Positions 12,601-25,264 of a stretch of 64,000 bases of DNA are shown in pieces; the stretch's first letter is position 1; each line of letters begins with the position of its first letter. The position numbers were made by a program, and so were the translations under genes. The stretch is from Schistosoma haematobium (lineage: Eukaryota > Platyhelminthes > Trematoda > Strigeidida > Schistosomatidae). The notes beneath the pieces are model-generated. The model saw only the letters and a list, made by a program, of their open reading frames with translations. It was not told the origin of the DNA and did not search any database. Location: assembly GCF_000699445.3 (NCBI RefSeq), contig NC_067198.1:33260536-33324535 (forward strand), given 5' to 3'.

Positions 12601-15600
12601 ATATGCTTCAAACGGTGTGCATAATGGACTTCTAAGGGTGTGAAAATTATAGCCCAACCATCTATGAGCGCGAAATATTGCTAATATTTGCCTGTTACGT
12701 TTTTGGCATGTCCAACGCTTTGTCTTTATTAAAGTCAAGTGGTGCCTTCAAATTAGCTATTTGACTTTACCTTCGCTCACTATTTCATAGTCGTAATTAA
12801 TAATAATTGATTCATGTTATTATATATATATATAGAACTTGCTGCTTTCAGTATTAATGTAGGACATCTTTTTTTTAGAATACAGGAATAGCTGTTCTTA
12901 CCGGTGGAAACCACATATATGTAACTACCAGTATCGAAACTCCACGTATGCGACGCCTTGTAGAATTACCTGGACCAGTAAAGTCTTTGTCACATTGGAC
13001 TATTGTCACAACACCTCTTGAAACTGGAACACCTGATTCTTTTCGAAGCCCATGGGTGATGTTTTCAAACAAAAAGAATTTGTACCGAGCTGACTTTGGA
13101 ACAGTTGAAGGTGTAAGTACTTCCAAGCTTTGAATTGTCTCAAACCTCGCAGTGAATCAGAAAGGGAGCTATTAGTTGTGATGCGTAGGATTACAAAAAT
13201 AGAAATTATTAAATTATTTTATTACTCCCATGCACGATGCAGGATTTCAATGAATACATATTTGTTTAAACATAGTCTGAACCTGTGTTTCCTTCAAATT
13301 TATCGACCATCGTTTGATATTCATTACTTTCCTAATCCCTGTGTGTAATATTAGTCTTATCTGTTATTTCTGCACCAGTCAATATCAGTCACATTCAATA
13401 AAGCGATTATCATTACTACTTTACTCAGGAATCTGCTTGGTACTTGCTTCTTTTTGGAGTTTACTCTCATCAGAATGTCAACTTATTTTACAATAAATGC
13501 TCCTTTTCCTTATATTATAGATGTGAATATTAAACTTTGTGACCTTAGTTTACCGTCAATAACTTCGTCTAGCATGACTTCAAGATACTCGTCGGTCTAT
13601 ATTCTGGAATGCTATGCTTCTCAAGTGCACACTGTCCACTATTATTTAATAAAACTAAATTAGTTTCTCATTCACCAACCATTTTCCCCACTTGTGTTTT
13701 TTATCACTTAACGTAGTTTCTATCGATAAGTAAATTAAAATCAGTTGTTTTATTTTTATCAAACTCCTAAATCATTTAAATATAAGTCCCCCTTGTACGA
13801 TAGAGATGGATTTTAGCAGCCTGAATAATTAGAAGTTAATGTCGGTTGCTGACAAAATAGTATCTATTTTAAAAAAAAACACAACTGTTTTCTACGTCAT
13901 CTGTTGCTGCGTGTACCCACTAAACAGTCAGTTAATCATAATAAACGTAGAGCCTGGCACAAATATACAGTAATCTAAGACGCTCTATCACGTTGAGGCA
14001 GCGAGATGAAGGCAACAAGACGAATTGTGAAAGGCATAATGAAGGATATGAATCGAAAGAAGACAAAAGGAGGAGTAATGATGAACGGATTATGGAGCTT
14101 AAGATCTAGAAAGTTAGAGGAAATTCATCTGCGCCATTGTCATTGTTTCTAAGCGATGTCATCCAATGTGCCCAGCAACTGATCGTAGTTGTTGTGCATA
14201 GCCCAGTCAGGCAGTCTGCATCTACCAGCATGGTTCAGATCAGTAGCCAGTGTCCTCGTGAACTGATGCCAAGCCTTAGTTTGACCACCCTTACTTTTTT
14301 TCCAACTTACATCTACACCAGCTAATATCACGCGTCGAGGTAAGCCATGGCTAGACATGTGCAACACGTTCCAATCACCTCAGATGATGGGAATTCAACA
14401 TACTAAACAATGTTTTATTCATGAGGTTTTCCTCAAATATATATATATTTTTCTCTACTATCCAGATTGATTTGTCAAAGCTTACTAGGTCAACTGGTTC
14501 TGATATTTACTTATTGTCTATATCTTTGAATATGCAATTTGTTGCAATTTATTTAACCAATGGTGAATTGTTAATTACCAATACACGATTTACTGAATTA
14601 CATTCACATATTGACTTGACCCAACGTATATCAGTTATGTTGGTGAATAATAATAATTCAGCTAATCAAAAATTCAATCATCCTAAAACGATGCTTTGGT
14701 TAACTAATTCAGCTGTTGTGCTTCAATGGAATAATTTAATTGCTATTATAAGTACACAGTCAGATATTTATGAAACATTTTATGCTGATGATATATTCTT
14801 AGCACAAGAGGTAAGTAATATATCTTATTTGTGTGTGTGTGTGGACAATATGTGTTTCAATTGACGAGGCTATATTCAATGTTTATTGATTAGCATAGAT
14901 TTTTTTAGTACTATTAACAACAATACGATTTTCAGTAATAGATTAATTAAGCACCTTAATATCTGCTCGGTACGTATTGATACTTCCGACAGTTGAATGA
15001 GTAATCTTAAGATTATTCATTTATAGTGTTGATGAGTTTGGTCTCTCTTTATACAAACCAATTCATAAAGGTTAAATATCGTGAAATGATGAGAGGTATT
15101 TCAAGAATACATATCACATTTCTTGTTTTCTTTCTCAGTCTATTATTCATTACTTCATAACACTAGTAGTTAGTTATCTCATTGTTGATATTATAGCCTG
15201 AATTGTGATCAGTCTTTATTGGTATATCCACCATATCCTGGCGCTCCATCCAGGCTATCTGAACTCAGTGAATAACCTGTTGGGTGATTAAAGCAACGGT
15301 TGTTGTGTAAACAGCAACACTGGAGTAAAAGTACATCCAGCTGACTAGCCCAAAGTGGAATGAAAACTACTCCTTACCACAATTCGAAATATAGCTACTT
15401 TAGTTCTAGTCATAATTCTGCAATTTTCAAATAAATTTATTTTTTCATCCCATATTAGAATAGTATTCATGATAAATTTTATTACCAGTGACTGAAAAAT
15501 AGTTTCATCTTTTACTAGATGTTTCATTATCCGAGGAAATGTGGTTGATTGTGTTGCATCGAAAACTAGATATCAATGGAATGTTTATTTGGTGAAATGA

Positions 15601-18600
15601 ATTAGTTATCAGTCCATTGTATTGTGAAGGAATCAGTTACCATATTACACATTGGTAAAGTATCCAACATTGGGATAAAAACAAAATCCTCCCCAATTCT
15701 CCGACTTCTATCAGCTCTTCTAGATGATAGTAATGTTTTATGAAAGCTGTTTTTTTTTAAACAAAGTCCTCTCAATATCATTCAAACTAAATTTCGATTG
15801 ATGTTGAAATATTCCAATTCTCATCATGTTTTTCCTGTCTTATTTTTCTTTATTAACAAACGTACACACATATTGTATCATTAGATTGATGGAATTCGCA
15901 TTCTATCACCTACATCACACGAATTATTACAACGTGTACCATCCCCATTAGAATCACTTGGACGTATTGGAGCATCGTGTCCAGCCACATGGTTATTGTC
16001 TGCAAGTAAGAGTTTAAAAATCAATTGTGGACGTACTAATGATTATTTATTGCCTATTAAACAACCTAATCAAATGATTGATGCAATATCACATTGTATT
16101 GAAGCAGCATGTCATGCAACTGTTGATCCTATTTGTCAACAAGAACTACTGGAATCTGCTCATTTAGGTCGAGGATTATTATCAGCTATGATGAATACTA
16201 CTCCTAATGCTACTATTTCTTCTACCACTGTTACTAACAATAACAATACAGTTCATTATTCAGTTGAGGCTAAATTGAAAGAACTGTGAGTTTGTTTGTT
16301 TTGTGCACATAATTACTCAGTTAAAGAATTTCTTTTGTTTAAGATAATTCAGTAGGTTATACAAATACTGTATTTTAAAAAAATATGATGGAATAATTTA
16401 TCAGCGATTGTGATTTTTTGAGCTTTATGGTTTAATCGTGAGGCTTTCATTGCCTTCCTCGACATTATTATCTAATTCAAAATGATGTAAGCTTTTGAAA
16501 TTCCTTAACGACTAGCAGCTTGTTTTTTAAAAAAAAATTGAATATGATTAATTGCTCCTGATAATTGTGCTGATACAGTGTCTACATAAAATCATTTCGA
16601 TAGTTTTTCCCCTTTAGATCTTATTGTGGATTCTGGTTTTGTTTATCATTTTCCGGATTGGTTGGTAAATTGAGTCCCATACTAGGATGAAATAGCCGTC
16701 CAATAATTCTGGGTTTCCAATGGTGGTTTAACATTGACCGGTTCATGATTTCAATAAAACTCAGCAATCTCCACAACTCTATACTGAAATTGAGTTATCC
16801 TCAATACCACTAGTTTCTCGCTCCTACTCCTTATTCTTACCTAAAAAATGTATCGGAGACTTTATAGAATGATTGCATAAATCCACTGAATATTTTAGTG
16901 TTACTGAAATTCCCCATGAAATTCAACAGTCGATCGTAGAAGAGTATTTGTTTTGTGTGATTTTAGCATACTATAAAATCGCTGGAGAATAGTTTTAATA
17001 AACCTTGTTTCATTTTTTTATTTGTCCTGCTTTGATGAGCTTGTTTGTGATCTTAAATATAAAGTTGTCGACATTTTGATTGGATTTCTTGGTGATGACT
17101 AATACATACTTTTATTCTTAAGCAATTTAACTTTATTAACGTAGTCGTCTTTGTAAATATCTATTGTGGTGTATCCTTTATCAACTGCAATCGTAACTAT
17201 GTCCATCCTATTTCTGATATTTTTTAGCGCTTTATACTCTTCTGTGGTTAGTTGACTGGCGTTTTCTTCCGTTTAGCCAGAGGTACCACCATCTTATTTC
17301 CACAAATCCTTATAGTTGATATTCAATGGTTGACTGCAGTACACAGAGGAATTCTAGTTTTGAAGATTTTTCTGTTTTGCATTTCAACTTTTAACGTAGA
17401 TATTTTACTGAGGTTATTTTGAGAAACGGATATCATAAGCGTATGTTTTTCTTGTTGGTGGATTCAAAATTTTGATTAGATTGTCTTTGAAGGTGTTTAT
17501 TCTCTATTTTTTGTGTTATTTTACTTGATTTCTCAATCGCGATTGTCAAATTTTTAGAGTATTCCGGTTTCTATGTTCCCTCAAGCTTTTCCTTTTGCCC
17601 ATGGTATTTAACAATCTTTTGATAGGTATGGATTATCATTAGTCGTACAATTTGATTTCCACCTTGTTGTTCGGTCATTCTGCTGAAGTGTAACATCGAT
17701 TGTATGGCACGTAACACAGCCACTTTCGTTGGTACAGGTTCACAACGTCATAAACAGACTTACCATCATCAGTTATACTTGACACCTCATCACAACATTT
17801 CGCACTTGGTTGCTCCATATCATTTAGTCAGTGGTAGAAAGACATATGATCAAATACATGACTTAAATCAATCTTCTCATTCTTAGTGGTCAAGTTCCAA
17901 CCTAGAGTACCCCACCGAAAACTGTTGTGGATTATATTTTCCTTCTGATTGGCGGTAGGATATATTCCCGACACTGTTGAAGCTGTAAGTTCGTAAATGA
18001 CTTATTCTAATCTATTAAGTTATCCATGACTCATTCAATAGTTTTATTTTACTCCTAAGCCTTAACTGTGTCTAGCTAATGTGGTTCGACAGCATATTAA
18101 TAATGTATTCCAATACTTTAAGTTTGCTAATTTTACATAAAAATTAAGTAGTTACTTTTCGGTTCCTTTTGCATCATAATTTTATTGTTTCTTATAGCGC
18201 GGATCATGCTGCAAAGGTTTGTCAAACTTTGCGTTTGTTAAATAGCTTAGCTGTTCCATGGTTAGGTATTGCACTAACGTGGCGTCAGTTTCGTGAATTA
18301 GGACCAAACAAATTGTTTGAACGTTTATTGATGCGCCGTCATTACCCAATGGCGATTGAACTTGTTCGAATCCATCAAAAACATAAATGGCCAATAAGCA
18401 TTCTAGAAGAAAGTCAAAGCAATTATGGGACATGCACATTTACTCGTTTACTTGCTCATTGGGCATGCAATAGTTCTATAACATCTTCAGGAGCAGCTAC
18501 ATTGATATCAGAACGGGTAGCAGCTATTGTGGATAAATTATTCAACAATTCATCAGAGAGCAAATCTAAGTCTAGTAATCATCATGCCAACTATTACAGT

Positions 18601-21600
18601 ACCTCTATTCCTCATTTGGACTTCGCTGATGTAGCTAGTCAAGTTATTTCAGCTGGTCGAGAAACAGTTGCGGAGCAAATATTAGAATATGAGCCACGCG
18701 CTTGGCGTCAGGTACCATTACTTTTAAAATTATCTCGTTATAATCGTGCATTAGTTCGAGCAGTAGAGACTGGAAATCCTGAACTAATTACGACAGTTGT
18801 GGTAGCATTGCAAGAGCAAAGTAAATTACCACCGGCAGATCTTGCAATGGTACTTCGTCGGCATCCAATAGCTCTGGCCATATATCAAGAGACATTAGAA
18901 CAAGCTGATCATTCTAAATCTGGTTCTGAAAATTCAACAAAAGCTGCTCTTTTAAATTTTGATCATGAAAATGATCATGCTTCAGAAGCTAAAAAAATTG
19001 TTCTCTCAGCCTATCAAGAAAATGTAAGTTGTTCTCTTCTTTTATTTTCTACTTTTCACTCATTTTAAAATATTTGGTTTCCGTGAAGTTAAGTAATCCT
19101 TTTTCCAAGTCTCAGACTTCTATGTATGGTTGGAACCACTTAAGCTACTTCTGTTAACCTTCATCACAGGCAATACAGACTGACTCCAAAGAGTGCCTTT
19201 ATTTGGTGATCTAAGAAGAGTTTTTAGTTCCGTCTTGGTTATTTTGACGTACAATAGGTTATCATTTCAGTTCATTAACAAAAGTTGTATCCATTAGTGA
19301 TATTCACTATCATCTCAACTTTATGACCAATGCTGTTTTAAAGAACAATTCAATTATCGATGGTTGAGATTGAAAGTAAGCTAATGAATTCCAGTCTATC
19401 AAACTTTGAATACACCAATTTCTACGTTTATTTTAATAAAGGTGTTTGAGTATCCCTTGTTAGAGTGATAGTTTAATAGTTTAAGCATTCATTTTCCAAG
19501 CAGTAGGTTGGAAACTTGTAATCCATTTAGCATATTTTGATTTGGCCATTCGAGCAGTATTATCAGCTTTCACATTTAAAGTGTGCCTCAAAAGTCATGT
19601 ACTATTCTTAATAAGTCAGTCTCATGTAACATTGCTTACTTACGCCTGTTACTTCCAATAAAGCATAGGCCGCCGACCAGCATTACTTTGATAAAATAAT
19701 AATGGTAGTAATAATAATCATTATAATATAATTGCTACAGTTTGTATACTCTTAAATCTTATGATCGAACAATTGATTTTAATTAATTGTAGAGTTTAGC
19801 TTCACGATTGACATTATTACAAAATGCTGAAGAGATTTATCGTCAATCAAAGAATGATTTTATGGCTCAGGTAAGCATATGAGTTAAAAAGTTACTTGTA
19901 TCTGTGGTAAGAAGGTCAGTAGTGATAATGATAATAATACAGTGAAAAGCCAAATATAGAGAAAATACATGAAAAAGAACAAATGAAAACTCAAAATTTA
20001 GAGTAAAGTGAAAAATAAGTACAATTTTGGCTAACATTTATCACTCTAAGCAACAATGCAAGCATGTTCGGCATGCGATTCTTCCCCTCGAAATGCAAAA
20101 TGTTACTTCAGGATTGGGTTGCATTGACACCCGAACTAATGATAGGGAGTGAAGTAATTGAGCGTGTCGATCGCTTCACTTATCTTGGAAGTCTCATCAG
20201 CCCTTGTGGTCTGGTGTGTGACGAAATCTCAGCACGGATACAGAAGGCTCGACTAGGTTTTACCAACTTGCATCATTTATGGCGTAGGCGAGATATCCGT
20301 CTATCAACCAAAGGACGGGTTTACTGCGCAGCAGTTCGTTCCGTCCTACTTTATGGCAGTGAAACATGGCCGGTAGGAGTAGAGAATATTCGTAGGTTAC
20401 TAGTATTTGATCATAAGTGTCTTCGAAATATTGCTCGTATATCTTGGGACCATCGAGTAAGTAATGCAGTTGTTAGGAAACGGGTACTAGGTAAGGATGG
20501 CAAATCAATTGATGAAGTAGTGAAACCTCATCAGTTGAGATGGCTGGGACACGTGTTACGTATGCCCAACCACCGACTGCCCCGACGTGCGATGTTCAGT
20601 GGTATAGGAGTAGGTTGGAAGAAAGCTAGGGGCGGCCAGATCAAAACATGGCACAAGTCCATGAAGTCACTGACAAGTGAACTGAGTCATGTCGGTAGGT
20701 GTAGACTGCCTGGTTGGGGACCGCGAGATGATAGCAACCGATGGTTAGAGACCCTGAATGACATGGCTCAAAATCGTTTGTAATGGTGCAGGTGTATGCA
20801 CTCTTTGTGTTCTCCCAAATTCTAATCTTCTGAATTCTTCATGTCCATTTCTTTTTTCTCTTTTCAAATTTATTTCACTGTATTATACTCCTTGAATAAC
20901 ATCTTCAAACCCTAATCTTCCCGATTACTGCTTATACTACCTCTACCACTATGAGATTTGAATCGACCACTGCATCTCTGTGCTAATGTGGTGTGGCAAA
21001 TCGAACTGATGTACGTACGTACGAAGTTCTACGTTGTTACTGACTGACTGACTAACATTTATCACCATGAATTACAATCATTACATGAACCTCTTATCCA
21101 AGAAGTCTCCATGTTATCATCTTTCATGTGTTCATACTTGTTGAGCATAATAGATGTCATTTACGAAATATCATGATATTTCCATCCCTAACTACTTCGT
21201 ATATTTGCTTGAAGAGAGATATTAGAGGAGTGATTTAAGTTTTACACCAATTTATATAAATAGTAATATTAGCAAATATTGATTTGAAACATAAATAGGG
21301 CATTTACCATACAAAGATAAATAAATAACCTTCAAATATGTATGATAATACATGGTACCATTCCAGATAACTCGTGGAACTATTTCATGACGAGAAAACA
21401 GGAAATACTCTGGTAAAACATTTTGACAACAATAATTAGGATATAGTTTACGATATATAATACGAGAAATATATATCTTCTGTTTATTTTTAAGTCAATA
21501 ACTGGGAACTAACCGATGTGCTTGGTTTAGTGTAACTGCATAATGTGTAGTGTAATACATCACCAACTTCTGGATATCATTAACATGAACTGTTCAAGTT

Positions 21601-24600
21601 TGTTTTTGAAATAATAGACTAGTCATCAGTATTATTGTGTATAAATTTAAAATATGCTTTCTACGCGTCAACATTCACCGTCTGTGTAGTACCATTCCGG
21701 ATCCATTTAAATTCCATCCCATTAAGTTATTTATGTTTTCACACTCATTAAATTTACTGAAATATTAAATAGAGATTATAACTATTCGGATTTCGTTTCT
21801 GCTTTTCTCTGTGTCAGCAATGTAACGCACAAGTTCGTCTATTGAAATTTCAAAGTAAACTTGAGAAACAAGAAATATCTGCTCCTGTCTTCGAAATTAA
21901 ATCCATACCCGGCTCTAATCGTATATTACCCGAGGTAGTACAGTCTGGTAGTATAAATGAGAAGCTTTGGGTTGGTCAGTCGCTAAACACAACACTCAGT
22001 CGTTTGTTAGCTTCCGGGCAATCCGAACGTCAAGCAGATCAATTACGCAGAGAATTTAGAGTTTCAGAAAAACGTTTCGCTTTTCTTCGTGTTGTTGGTA
22101 TGGCAATCAATAATGCATCTTGGTTAGAAATGGATAAAATGATTCGAGCAAAAAAACCACCGGTTAATGTTGAGGTACCCAATAAAAGCCTTAATAATTG
22201 TTTTCTAATGATTATGCTTTGTTGTGTTATAATCTCCACTATTTTGTTTCTCAGTGAAAGCACTCAAAAATATCCTAGTTGGGAGTTTTAAGTATGCTAA
22301 TATTCGCGTTTAGTTTTTTATTTTCTATTAGCACCATAAGATTAGACAAGATTATATTTCTTAATACTGAATAATCAATAAATTGTAATTATCTCAGCCC
22401 TGCATTAGATTAATGTGTGGATCGAATAGCTCAATCGTAAAGTTTTAGGTCGTGAATTTTGATGATATGGGTGTGAATCCCACAGGAAACACCAGTTCCT
22501 TCAAGATTGGAATTACACCTTAATACCGAGCGCCAACTAGAACGAAACATATATCCAGGGTTTTCTGCCGACTACATCAAACTACCGAATACCGGTTATT
22601 TTTTATTTATTTAAATGTTCATCGAATCCATTGTACATCACAGTTCTCTTATCTAATTGACGTTTAGATCAGTGTTAGTAGATTCTTAGTAAAAGATAAC
22701 AGCTGACAATACATCAGTATTTAGTTGAGGTAGTTTTGTGGAGGTTAAACTCATTTGTTAGTTGGGTACCATTGGAAACTGGAGGGCATTTGACTCCTTA
22801 GCAATGTACAACCAAGCACCCGCTCGAGATCGAAACCAGGACCTGCAGGTCTCGCGGCAAACGCTTAAGCATTAGTACCACTGGGTACAATCTCATTTCC
22901 AATCAGTTCGCGATATAGCGCGACGATCATCCAATACCATTAGCGACAACTGTGTTACTTTCGACATGTTTGAACTGTACCATTCAAGACTTCACAGTAG
23001 AATTTGATTAATATATTGAAATCACCAGTAAGCTGACTATTACAGTTTGGTTGAGTGATTTTATGGGGATTAATTGTATTTGTAGATTGTATTCCTCACT
23101 CAAATATAATAAAGTTGTCAGACAACAGGCTTGCTTTTTTAATATAGGATCAAGATATGGCATAATGAGGAATTTGAATTTTTAACAAAAATATGGTAGT
23201 TATCGAGAGCTTATTAAATGTTAGTTAAGCAAAAATGGTTAATAAAAGTTTCCACAGAATAAGCTAGATCAATGCAAACTAAACACTATAAATTTTAATT
23301 TCCTAGACTATAATGAATGAAATAAGTCACTTGACCAATTGGAATACACACAAGTAGGGTTTCGCACTCCTAATTGAAATGGTCTGTTCAATCCTAAATC
23401 GGATTCTATATTTAACAGAAAGAAAAAGCAGCTTTTATTATTTATATCACATAATATGTCACATTAATTTTCAATTAAGTATTCGTATCTTCTACTTCAT
23501 TCTTAGTTTGTTTGAAACGGTAAAAAGCAACAATTAGAGCAATGACTTGACGTGATCATCATTCAGTGACTTATGGGTTCTTACCTCCCCTTAATCTAAC
23601 TATATTCGGTTCCACGCAGATATTCTATAACTACTGGCTACCGCATTGCAAAAATAATTGGTACTCAAAACTTAATCAATAAGTTAATAGAAAGTTTTAT
23701 TTTAAATTTTAAGCCATACTTCTTTAGTCGCAATAAATTCTTATTATTTTTATTATACAAAAAGATATTAATCAAAATTTGTATCGACGGCAATCGTATA
23801 GACGAAGCGATAAAACTAATTTCTAAACTTCCACCTGAACGAACAGTCCGTTTCTGGGTAATGACTGGGTAAGCAATTTGTTTTTGTTTTTTTTGTTAAT
23901 CACAGTACTATAGAATCATTGATTCTAACCAATTATAGCTATGACAATATTAAAAATAATCAATAATTTTACGGGACTGAAAGATCTTCGTTGTCTATTT
24001 ACATTGTTCTTAGTAGTGTATAAATAAGAGAGAACAAAAAGTAATTACAATAATAAAAGTGAAATACTGACTTTGTTCTCTAATTTATAAAATTTCATAA
24101 AGTTATCTACTAGAAGGAAAAAGTCCAGTGCTGCTTGATTTTCAATGTTATCTCAAACAACATTAATCTGTAATAAATACAACCTACAAAATATATAGTA
24201 GTCATGATTAAGTCTCGTAAAAATTTATTTCAACAATTTAAGATCTATGGAATTAAGTTGGTTTTTTTTTAAACAGGAACGTTCCGTTTTGTTTATTCAT
24301 CTCATAACTTTTTATTTTACGTACAACTGTTCACATGTTATAGTCTATAGACTTCACATGAGTTTATGCACACAGTAAGAAAAAAAACATACACAGGTTA
24401 CATCTTAAAAGATTGAAATGATACTCCAAATATCTTCTTGCGCAAAACAATCAAAAGTAGGACTGAATATTCACAGTTTTAGCTGATTAATTTGCTTTCA
24501 GTGAATGGAATTGATGTATTTTTTTTTTGGGGGGGGGTATATCTGGTAAGATACTTTATCTTAATGAAATCATTTAAGAATATTGCATTTTACTTCGATT

Positions 24601-24746
24601 ACTTAAAAAGGAGAATCGAAGAAGCCATTCAAGTAGCGGTTCGCGAGAAATCAGAATATGATTTATTGTATATTCAGCGTGAAGTTGGAAAAACCAACAA
24701 AGAATTATATGATCGGATTACTAATCTACGAGCACAAATTCAGTGA
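9631..24746 (+). CDS. VPS16: VPS16, core subunit of HOPS/CORVET (12 exons)
   Basis: Exons: 9631-9680, 9714-9802, 9840-9922, 11529-11708, 12879-13112, 14466-14810, 15885-16285, 18198-19023, 19793-19870, 21818-22174, 23765-23868, 24611-24746. They total 2883 nt (960 codons plus stop). All introns are GT-AG and phases agree at every junction. The product matches VPS16 throughout: YDMPWGM near residue 20, IYTSSGKL then LLGWTLSEDLLV, FVRRFSMG, a predicted N-terminal beta-propeller to about residue 400, then an alpha-solenoid (VCQTLRLLNS, RLLAHWACN, AEQILEYEPRAWRQVPLLLK, LRREFRVSEKRFAFLRV). Human VPS16 is 839 aa; the extra length includes Asn/Ser/Thr-rich inserts near residues 436-455 and after VDKLFNNS. 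VPS16 binds VPS33 and scaffolds tethering of late endosomes and lysosomes. The ATG at 9631 gives a 16-codon first exon that fits the family's N-terminus. Promoter and UTR ends are not defined; an AATAAA lies near 25250. Confidence 0.93.
9681..9713 (+). other. VPS16: VPS16 intron 1, 33-nt micro-intron
   Basis: The donor GTACTT and acceptor TTGTAG bound 33 nt. Removing it joins ...YF-R to KLHLYDMPW, as in other VPS16 proteins. Such tiny introns near the 5' end are typical of schistosome genes. Confidence 0.85.
9803..9839 (+). other. VPS16: VPS16 intron 2, 37-nt micro-intron
   Basis: The donor GTAGGG and acceptor CTTAG bound 37 nt. The intron shifts the frame, so the unspliced reading runs on in the wrong frame. 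Removal restores QYSGYIAMYLDG...KPILQIYTSSG, which aligns with the propeller region of VPS16. Confidence 0.83.
10140..10245 (+). repeat. Family A LINE 3'-end fragment in VPS16 intron 3
   Basis: The block 'gcccaggacagag', then 'ttctggtcagtggcctatg', then 'gggtaacaggcgtag' corresponds to the last 100 bases of the family A LINE (compare 45413-45485). It is a severely 5'-truncated, diverged copy. The rest of intron 3 (9923-11528) shows nothing recognisable. Confidence 0.7.
14100..14375 (-). mobile_element. RT C-terminal fragment of a family B/C-like LINE in VPS16 intron 5
   Basis: The minus-strand reading gives HGLPRRVILAGVDVSWKKSKGGQTKAWHQ, then TDLNHAGRCRLPDW. This matches the C-terminal region of the LINE at 20045-21051 ([27 protein letters not shown]...GRCRLPGW). 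Only about 90 codons remain, with a 3' block like 'ctgcgccattg' that is also seen at 35617. It is a relic in antisense orientation to VPS16. Confidence 0.7.
16640..16785 (+). repeat. SINE 3' part with decayed hammerhead, VPS16 intron 7
   Basis: 'gagtcccatactaggatgaa', then 'agccgtccaataattctggg', then 'caatggtggtttaacattga' and 'ctcagcaatctccacaac' match the hammerhead and 3' body of the SINE copies at 29014 and 54590. The GAAA core reads GATGAAAT and the first core strand is altered, so activity is unlikely. Confidence 0.65.
17000..17660 (-). mobile_element. Penelope-like element RT relic, VPS16 intron 7
   Basis: The minus strand reads LTTEEYKALKNIRNRMDIV, then TIAVDKGYTTIDIY, then DDYVNKVKLLKNKSMY at about 17250-17085. 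After a one-base shift it reads VITKKSNQNVDNFIF, then KITNKLIKAGQI. The pattern 'IV.i..ADKG....v...dYl.K...lL.d..tY' is characteristic of the N-terminal part of Penelope-like reverse transcriptase. Upstream bases to about 17660 read as a Lys/Asn-rich segment compatible with the poorly conserved N-terminus. No GIY-YIG endonuclease or RT catalytic block was found, so this is a fragment. The assignment rests on motif memory only. Confidence 0.6.
19628..19690 (-). repeat. Family A LINE 3'-end fragment, VPS16 intron 8
   Basis: Read on the minus strand this is 'aatgctggtcggcggcctatg', then 'gtaacaggcgtaagtaagc', which is the terminal segment and GTAA-repeat tail of family A. Only about 60 bases remain. 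Confidence 0.7.
20045..21051 (+). mobile_element. 5'-truncated LINE (family C, related to B), VPS16 intron 9
   Basis: An open frame from 20064 to 20783 encodes the C-terminal third of an RTE-type reverse transcriptase: [94 protein letters not shown]. The catalytic half is absent because of 5' truncation. The 3' end is a short (TGAC)n tail. A perfect 14-bp target duplication (ctaacatttatcac at 20031-20044 and 21052-21065) proves insertion by target-primed reverse transcription. The intact frame and perfect duplication suggest that it is fairly young. It lies in sense orientation within the intron. Confidence 0.9.
22430..22600 (+). repeat. Degenerate tRNA-SINE, VPS16 intron 10
   Basis: A tRNA-like head ('gaatagctcaatcgtaaag' and 'gggtgtgaatccca') is followed by a hammerhead-like stretch 'agaacgaaacatatatcca'. 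The order fits the SINE copies elsewhere in this window, but the sequence is strongly diverged. Confidence 0.5.
22720..22900 (-). repeat. Degenerate tRNA-SINE, minus strand, VPS16 intron 10
   Basis: The minus strand reads 'cccagtggtactaatgctta', then 'gcgtttgccgcgagacctgc', then 'ggtcctggtttcgatctcg', a tRNA-like A box and B box order. It lies opposite the SINE at 22430-22600. No hammerhead core was recognised. Confidence 0.5.
24519..24537 (+). repeat. Homopolymer tract (T then G)
   Basis: A T run of about ten is followed directly by a G run of about nine, in VPS16 intron 11 about 75 bp before the last exon. Such runs are error-prone in sequencing and assembly, so the true length may differ. 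It does not affect the coding sequence. Confidence 0.7.
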
Positions 24747-25264
24747 TGATTTATATTTTAACACATAAATAACTGGAATTTCTCTGAAACGATGTTAGTT
24801 TTATCTACGTCTAATCTTTGTTTTTTTTGAAAGAACAAACCTATCTATTTTTTATCCTTTATGATTTACTTCATCAAACTTGTAAATACCGACTTGTGAT
24901 CGATTGATTTTTTCTATTGAACTTCTTTCTTCTATTGTACACACTGATTGTGCCATTTTTTTGCTTAATAGTAAAACCTCTCATAATCCTTATCTGAACA
25001 TTTGATTTTGTAAACAAAATACTACTGTTACAACAAAATTATTTCCAGTTATTATTTAGTTACACTTGTAGGAGGGGAGACAATAGAGGTATTTATCTGG
25101 TTAATCGAAATAAGTCTTTTTCTTTTAATTGCGTAGATTGATTTCATCAGTATGAAATCAGTGACTAACAAGATTCGAATTGAAGTTGTTGAGTGAAGTG
25201 ACATTTTCTTTCAATTAGCTCTACACTAATATATGGATTTTACAACTGAGAATAAAGTCAATTC

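Noticed and set aside
14421..14864. Open frame starting before and running past VPS16 exon 6
   Set aside because: Its first 15 codons and last 18 are intron; splice sites at 14466 and 14810 fit the family alignment.
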